Shown: piece after piece, positions 7,403-12,569 of the stretch
Numbering within the stretch: the stretch's first letter is position 1
Layout: every line of letters starts with the position of its first letter
Assembly (NCBI GenBank): GCA_933822405.4
Contig: CAKOGP040001953.1
Location: 1-12,569 of the forward strand
Length of the DNA stretch: 12,569 bases
Direction of reading: 5' to 3'
Source of the DNA: Cylindrotheca closterium
Lineage: Eukaryota > Bacillariophyta > Bacillariophyceae > Bacillariales > Bacillariaceae
Program-made: the position numbers and the translations under genes
Notes under the pieces: generated by a model
The model's database searches: none
What the model saw: only the letters and a program-made list of their open reading frames with translations
Told to the model about the DNA's origin: nothing

Positions 7403-7870
7403 ACCTCAACGGAGGGTTTGTAACCTCGACGGAGGACCTCGACGGAGGATTTTGTAACCTCGACGGAGGACCTCGACGGGGGATTTTGTAACCTCGACGG
7501 AGGACCTCGACGGAGGATTTGTAACCTCGACGGAGGACCTCGACGGAGGATTTTGTAACCTCGACGGAGGACCTCGACGGAGGATTTTTGTTAGCCTCGA
7601 CGGAGGACCTCGACGGAGGATTTGTAACCTCAACGGAGGACCTCGACGGAGGATTTTGTAACCTTGACGGAGGACCTCGACGGAGGATTTTGTGAACCTC
7701 GACGGAGGACCTCGACGTAGGATTTTTGTTAACCTCGACGGAGGACCTCGACGGAGGATTTGTGTTAACCTCGACGGAGGACCTCGACGGAGGATTTTGT
7801 GAACCTCGACCACGGAGGACCTTGACAGAAGATTTGATGTTTTTCCTCGACGGACCTCGACGGAGGATTT
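7403..7870. repeat. 34-bp minisatellite (CCTCGACGGAGG doublets)
   Basis: About thirteen tandem copies of a 32-37 bp unit, each made of two copies of ACCTCGACGGAGG followed by ATTTTGTA or a close variant. Length differences are confined to the T-rich linker (ATTTGTA, ATTTTGTGA, ATTTTTGTTA). Units at the right end (from about 7803) are the most degenerate. GAGGACCTC inside each doublet can pair into small hairpins. The minus strand has an open frame through most of it (RRGPPSRL repeats), which is expected from a low-complexity array and is not evidence of a gene. Confidence 0.93.
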
Positions 7871-8696
7871 TTGATAAAAGCGGTGGGATGTAGACGAAAG
7901 CAAAAGCAAAAGCAAAAAAGAGCTGACGGTCTTGACCGAGCAGCTAAACTGACCCTGAAATAGTTAGGATCCCCTTAAATGATGGGATTTCAAAGGAACA
8001 TTGTTGAGCTGGAATTTGATAACCCCGTGCTGCAGGGGTGCAAAAATTCTTCCCGCGTCCCATCCGAAATGGGTTTCACACCAATCCGAGGGGTATCCCA
8101 GACGAAAGACAAGGTTTCTTACCTACCGGTACACCACTGTAGGGTAAGTCAGAAGGTTAGAATTTTCTACTTGATCTGCAATATGAAGGCATAGATAATG
8201 TTATCAGAGGTGTTTGACCATTTCGATAGTTTAAAAGCGCAGGTCGTCCCATCTTGACATTCATTGTTTGTTACCTCGTTCAGAAGGAATCGTGGCGTGT
8301 AGTGGACTGAGTCCCTACTGTATACAGCGTTCCTGCTATTTTCTCCTCTTCTCGCGTCTCTTAGTTTTTCTTCATCTTCCTCTTTCCTTCCTCTTTCGCA
8401 AATTACTCCAGCAGGACAGCCTGATAAAATCTACAAGCTGCGGTTTGAAAGAACGCTCAATACATTAGGAGATGTAGGTATTTGAAGCAAATTGATGTCA
8501 GATACTAGCTACCTACAACAAATAAATGGCGGTCGGAGTAAGAAAAAGCGCACTCTCCTACTTTAAAAAATAAGGGCTCGAATGTTTTTTTGTACAAAAT
8601 CTTGGGACTGTTGAGAAATGGGAAGAGAACTCCATCAGGAGGAACCTGAAGCTTGTCTTTCCAGGTGCGAAATTGTTTGGATGACACAGAACTGGA
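7871..8696. other. intergenic, nothing recognised
   Basis: 826 bp between the minisatellite and the end of the Mpv17-ACT gene. There is a pyrimidine-rich run at about 8337-8400 and a small CCCC/GGGG hairpin near 8024-8039. Short open frames lack motifs. The right part presumably includes the 3' untranslated region of the minus-strand gene. Confidence 0.5.
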
Positions 8697-10421
8697 TCAC
8701 GCGGTATGAACCCGAACGTCGAAGTGCGACAACGATAAATCTTCCTGCAAACTGGAAATATCGTGAATAACATGATCAAGGTCAGCTCTGTCTAGGAGTG
8801 TTGTGGAGCTAACAAGCGCATCAATCACGAATTCGCGCTCTCCACTTTTGGAAACTCGAAGTTTGGTCGTGATATCTTCAATTGACATCCCCTTGGAAGC
8901 AACTTTTTCTGAAACTGCAGCAAGCATTCCCGGTCTATTCACAAATGCTGAGAAACCAAATGCAAAAATACAATCAAAACAAAATGACGCACCTATCGTT
9001 CCCAACACAATGAATTCTCATTCCCATTTTGGCCGAATGGGCCGCTGTACTACGCTGGCTCAATTGGACCGCTTGAATGTCAAGCTCGGTGGTCAAGTGT
9101 TTGCTCTTCAGGGACTTCAAGAAACTCTGTCTCTTTAAAGGTTGAACGGCTACGTGCATTTGGATGATGAATTCCGATCCAAGACGCGTCATTTTGGAAT
9201 GTGTGACATTTCCACCATTGTCTGATATATGTCTTGATAACATCGCCACTAAACCAGCTGTCAAAGGTTGTTGATTAGACTCGGTTTTCACAGCCCGCAC
9301 AGCCATGCAGTTTACAACGTACCCCTATTTTTTCCTGCCGCAGAAATATTCAAATGACTCATGTTCAAGTCCATCTCTACGGGAGTCGTATTGAAAGCAT
9401 CGAGGCCTTCCTTCAGTAGTAGATACGTTGAACCAGTCACAGCTCCGCCTGTTTGCGATAAAGATGTAAAATAAGAGTCGGTTACTTTTCTAGACACGCA
9501 GAAAGCGCTGGATGCGTCCACTTACCTGCCATTTCATCACCGTGAGCAATATCGCCCCCTCTCATCGCTGACAAAACCTATAGAGAGGAGCATAAATATT
9601 AGCACTAGCATGCAATGACGCATTCTAAACGGATCAGTCGACGTACACCAGTCCATAAAAGTGATACACCTGCAACAAAAGGAATTCTCAGATGCATTGG
9701 CATGAAGGCAAAATTTATGGCCGTTGCAGGTACCCATATCTTCCACAATGCCAACAGATCTTCTTTCATGTTTCGCCTGTAGTCATCGATTACCTTGCCG
9801 AAATCCGGTTTTTCGGACACGACCAACTCTCTCGTGCAATAAAACGCTGGAAAATACATCAACGGATGATGGACACCTTGTGATAGGTATCATGAGATAA
9901 TATCTAGGCGAAACGAAGCTTGCGTGAAAAGCACTTACATTGATCAAGGAAGGTTTGGGCAAATACTGCAAACAGTCCTTTAGTATCTCTCATCTTTTCT
10001 CGCCATCCAAGTTTGACAAATGTTCTTGCTTGCGGGAACAATCTGCCAAATATTGGAACGTAAAGGGTGTACTATTATTGTCAAGCGTAAGATTCATTCT
10101 GAGTAGATGAAACGAGGCGCCAGATCACTCACCTGAACACCACCTAAATACAAGAAACCAAATGACGCAAAGGCAGCATTTCTTTTCCAGTCTATCTCCT
10201 GGCGCCTCTCAATTACCTTTACGAGAAACGATTGAAAAGTTTGAGAGCTACAATCTATACACTGCTCCAAGAAACAGCGAATAATGCCATACTTTTTGAA
10301 CGAGAAGATCAGAAAAAGAAGTCTTGAATCCTGATAAAACTACACCAAAAGCGAATGGGTATTGAAGTGGTATTTGTTGCAATCTAGACAGCATCCGCGA
10401 TCTATTTGCTAGCATCATCAT
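8697..10421 (-). CDS. Mpv17/PMP22-domain protein fused to two ACT domains, eight exons
   Basis: Eight exons join in frame into 414 codons: 10421-10293, 10216-10133, 10071-9939, 9876-9649, 9567-9526, 9448-9323, 9257-8993, 8934-8697. All seven introns are 58-81 bp and GT-AG. Residues 1-20 are Met/Arg-rich (MMMLANRSRMLSRLQQ), like a mitochondrial presequence; two stops precede the first ATG. Residues about 21-191 are an Mpv17/PMP22 membrane domain: YPFAFGVVLSGFKTSFSDLL, FLYLGGVQYTLYVPIFGRLF, CVHHPLMYFPAFYCTREL, LWKIWVPATAINFAFMP, RIPFVAGVSLLW. After a linker, ACT domain 1 (about 235-305) has SHLNISAAGKNRAGLVAML and GGNVTHSKMTRLGSEF; ACT domain 2 (about 326-406) has RIHCVGNDRPGMLAAVSEKV and GMSIEDITTKL, as in GcvR-type proteins. 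Mpv17 proteins are inner-membrane or peroxisomal channels; ACT domains bind small ligands, often amino acids. A ligand-gated membrane protein is inference. Exact junctions at exons 5 and 6 rest on frame and motif continuity. Confidence 0.88.
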
Positions 10422-10669
10422 CACTTATTATGGCTCTTCTGTGACGAGATAATGCGATCAAGTGAATGTTTGCTTCGAAAGGAGGGTTGAGCGTTGCAAA
10501 ATTCAAAATGCGGCTCGAATTCTGAATCTGGATTTTCTCATGTTTTATGACGTCACTCCTGTACCACTCTTGCTTGGACTGACTGCACTGACCAAGGTAC
10601 ACGTGTATCGACGAAGGCAAGACGTCCAAAGATTTTGTGGTAAGCTTCAAAACCATACGAAGACCAAAC
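10422..10669. promoter_or_regulatory. divergent (shared) promoter of the Mpv17-ACT and MAM33 genes
   Basis: The start codons of the two divergent genes are separated by 248 bp, so their promoters must overlap. Both products have predicted mitochondrial N-termini, which makes a bidirectional, co-regulated promoter reasonable. No convincing TATA box was found on either strand. Confidence 0.6.
10548..10555. promoter_or_regulatory. palindromic CRE site TGACGTCA
   Basis: A perfect 8-bp cAMP-response element, the binding site of bZIP factors, lies 126 bp from the Mpv17-ACT start codon and 114 bp from the MAM33 start codon, nearly central. Being palindromic it can act in both directions. In diatoms TGACGT/ACGTCA-type elements are known to mediate CO2/cAMP-responsive transcription. 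Function here is inferred from position. Confidence 0.5.
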
Positions 10670-11407
10670 ATGAGAATCTTACTACAAGGTCTTAGATACC
10701 AAGCCCGATTCGGAAGTAATGCGATCCTCAAGCACTCAATTTTGAATGCTAGTATTAAGGCGCAACTATCATGCGTTTCACCGTTGACAGAGAAACTGAA
10801 TCGGACTCAAACGAGACTGCTTTCGACCAGTGCGGCATCAAATCTTCTTGATTCTCTTCGTAGAGAATACGAAGAAGAAGTTCAATCTGGGCAAAATGAA
10901 ATTGCAGAAGACCTATTATTACTAAAGAATCAATTGGAAGAAAACTGGCGTATCGTTGAAGAAGGCGCCACTACGACTCTCTATTCAAAGTCTAGTCAAA
11001 AGATTCAAGTGTCATTCCATTGTCAGGATTCCGTAGAAGAGGTTGAAACCAATGAAGATCCGATCGACAATGAAGGAGAAGAAGAAGAAATGTCTATGCC
11101 TGTTCATTTTCAGGTCACCCTCTCCAAGGCTGGAAAGTCCCTCATCCTTGAATGCCTTTCAAATTGTGGAGAAGCGAGTGTAGTCGGTGTACGCACTGAA
11201 GCCGAAGACATAGAGGAATCGGAACTGTATCAAGGGCCTGAGTTCGTAGAACTTGACGAAAGTTTGCAGGAATCATTTTCAATGTTCTTGAAGGAGGAAC
11301 TTGCCGTGGATGATGACGTTGCCATCTTTATCGCGATGCAATCCGATTACATTGAACAATCCCAATATTTGCAATTCTTGAAAGATGTCCAATCCATCAT
11401 AGAATAG
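10670..11407 (+). CDS. p32/MAM33/C1QBP-family mitochondrial matrix protein
   Basis: 245 codons, intronless. Proteins of this family form acidic doughnut-shaped trimers in the mitochondrial matrix and are linked to mitochondrial translation and oxidative phosphorylation. The N-terminus (MRILLQGLRYQARFGSNAIL to TRLLSTSAA) is rich in Arg, Ser and Leu and lacks acidic residues, a typical presequence of about 60 residues. The mature part starts with a helix LLDSLRREYEEEVQSG, continues with an acidic loop (NEDPIDNEGEEEEMS), the core strand VHFQVTLSKAGKSLILEC, and the C-terminal helices ELDESLQESFSMFLKEEL and YLQFLKDVQSIIE, matching the MAM33 layout and usual length of 240-280. I chose the ATG at 10670; the frame is open further upstream to 10637 but without another ATG. 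It is divergent from the Mpv17-ACT gene. Confidence 0.9.
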   Translation: MRILLQGLRYQARFGSNAILKHSILNASIKAQLSCVSPLTEKLNRTQTRLLSTSAASNLLDSLRREYEEEVQSGQNEIAEDLLLLKNQLEENWRIVEEGATTTLYSKSSQKIQVSFHCQDSVEEVETNEDPIDNEGEEEEMSMPVHFQVTLSKAGKSLILECLSNCGEASVVGVRTEAEDIEESELYQGPEFVELDESLQESFSMFLKEELAVDDDVAIFIAMQSDYIEQSQYLQFLKDVQSIIE

Positions 11408-12569
11408 CCATGTAGTTAAAGATGATTTGTGTCACTCACTATTTCAATTCGATTGGGGCATGTCTCAAAGACCCATCGAAAGGTGCAAGAGCTTGGCAAA
11501 ACATCCATAAAACTTCGATATAAATAATAATCAGCGAAAAAATTGTTGTTGTTTCGTTAGAGAAAATTTCAAAACAATCAACAACATATGACGAAATATG
11601 AGTTTTTACGTTCCGAGAAAAACTATTCAAGTACGAGGTTTTGACACGCACGATCGGATTTTGATCGTGATGTCAGCAATTTGACGCGAGTCTGCTCGAC
11701 AAACTATATCCACATGAAGAGGGAATTACCCTATACAAGTGGCATATCAATGTTGTGTACAATGTAGTAGGGAATAATACAAGATGTCCCAAAGTACTGT
11801 ATTCGACACAGAATCCTCGTAGAAGTCGGATCGAGTTCTGTAAACAAGGGATTTCCCAAAAGGAAATTCGTTGAACTCACTTTTGTGATTGAATCATCAA
11901 TTCAAGCCAAACATTAATCAAATAGGAACAATTTCACTCAAAGTATACCTAACACAGGAGAGCTATTATTGTGGAAGTGTTGTACAGTCGATTATGAATT
12001 TAGATTGCAGAGAGTTTGTTCTGAGCGCTAAGCACTCACAATAGAGCACAGTCTGCTTATTTCTAACATTCAATCACAAAAGGCAACAAAAAGAAAATAG
12101 GTCAAGTGCAGCACTGCCTCATCTACAAAGGAGTGAGTGATTCGTTGACTATGGGACGTTCCTCATCCGGTGGAAGAGGACATGTGACTCCTCAGAAAGT
12201 CAAGGACAATTCAAGTTCAAAGGTGGTGAAACTGTTGGTGAAATGGGATTCTAATGAATAAAAGAACAGTCGAACATGTCGGACAGTAAAGTCGGACATT
12301 CGTGGTATCGAACGCGGACAGGAGTGCGGTTCGAATACGTACAGAGATGGATAAGTATTGAAGGTAGATCGTGAAGAACATGTGCGTATGTGCTTTATAC
12401 GCCGCGACAGCTGGTGAGAGCTGACGCAGATGGCTTCCGGAAGAATAATAATAATAACTGAGACATTAATCGTTAATATGCTACTCTATGGGCATTCGAT
12501 TGCCGGTGAAATATTCGGCTGTAAAGGTCAAGTACTGTGAAGCGGTGAGTCAACAACAAGTTTGAACCA
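11408..12569. other. intergenic, no gene recognised
   Basis: 1162 bp, AT-rich, following the MAM33 gene. A small hairpin with 7-bp arms (CACGATC 11649-11655, GATCGTG 11663-11669) is present. No transposon termini, tRNA, or convincing protein frame is seen, apart from a 36-codon ORF at 12151. A gene beginning beyond the window cannot be excluded. Confidence 0.5.
12151..12261 (+). CDS. possible 36-residue small ORF, doubtful
   Basis: ATG to TAA with 36 sense codons. The product starts MGRSSSGGRGHVTPQKVKDN and ends KLLVKWDSNE. It is basic and polar, with no recognised motif, no signal peptide and no membrane segment. It could be chance, or the first exon of a gene continuing with introns to the right. 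Listed only because it begins with an ATG and has a biased composition. Confidence 0.12.
   Translation: MGRSSSGGRGHVTPQKVKDNSSSKVVKLLVKWDSNE

Noticed and set aside
7406..7915. Minus-strand 169-codon frame of RRGPPSRL repeats
   Set aside because: It is a by-product of the minisatellite; unit lengths vary out of frame and there is no recognisable domain.
8974..9306. Separate ACT-domain gene starting at the ATG at 9306
   Set aside because: The residues before GLVAML would be intron sequence, and the ACT start strand SAAGKNR is encoded in the previous exon. Splicing 9322-9258 restores the motif, so the ATG is intronic.
10462..10695. Plus-strand ORF in the divergent promoter
   Set aside because: It overlaps the CRE and the MAM33 start, has no motif, and lies in a different frame from MAM33.
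11649..11669. Hairpin with 7-bp arms after MAM33
   Set aside because: It is short and not followed by a T-run; bacterial-type terminators are not expected in a nuclear genome, and such stems are common by chance.
12326..12345. GGTTCGAATA resembling a tRNA T-arm
   Set aside because: The flanking bases do not form a 5-bp T-stem, and no acceptor or anticodon arms could be found around it.

Overview
The window looks like nuclear DNA of a stramenopile alga, most likely a diatom. The reasons are short (58-81 bp) GT-AG spliceosomal introns in ordinary eukaryotic genes, a cytosolic ribosomal protein gene, predicted mitochondrial proteins with N-terminal presequences, and gene-sparse stretches full of transposon debris. 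The organism call is inference; no species is claimed.

Layout: (1) 1-1064 has no convincing gene but holds two hairpin-forming repeats: a 30-bp tandem repeat whose units are near-palindromes (44-150), and a 22-bp palindrome beside a perfect 32-bp inverted repeat (394-493). (2) 1065-1802, minus: two-exon gene for 40S ribosomal protein uS7/RPS5. (3) 1970-3293: complete but internally deleted Ty3/gypsy-type LTR retrotransposon with two 159-bp LTRs, a 5-bp target duplication and a polypurine tract. It lies 163 bp upstream of the RPS5 start codon and carries only a reverse transcriptase fragment and an integrase C-terminus. (4) about 3500-4630: decayed DNA-transposon-like segment bounded by blocks of TTTTGTCGTAAA / TTACGACAA repeats, with a C-terminal DDE-transposase-like remnant. 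(5) 4838-6889, minus: uncharacterised intronless 683-codon ORF, visibly GC-richer than its surroundings, possibly a mobile-element gag-like or lineage-specific family protein, followed after its stop by an open frame with a Cys/His cluster. (6) 7403-7870: a 34-bp minisatellite. (7) 8697-10421, minus: eight-exon gene whose exons join in frame into a 414-residue protein with an Mpv17/PMP22 membrane domain followed by two ACT domains, a striking fusion. (8) 10670-11407, plus: p32/MAM33/C1QBP-family mitochondrial matrix protein. (9) 11408-12569: nothing convincing beyond one very short ORF.

The best biology is at the right. The Mpv17-ACT-ACT gene and the MAM33 gene are divergently arranged, share a 248-bp intergenic promoter, and both encode proteins with predicted mitochondrial N-termini. 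A perfect palindromic CRE site (TGACGTCA) sits almost at the midpoint. In diatoms CRE-type elements mediate CO2/cAMP and light responses, so the pair may be co-regulated. On the left, a young retrotransposon has moved into the probable promoter of a housekeeping ribosomal protein gene, and its LTR carries an ACGTCA half-site of the same type.
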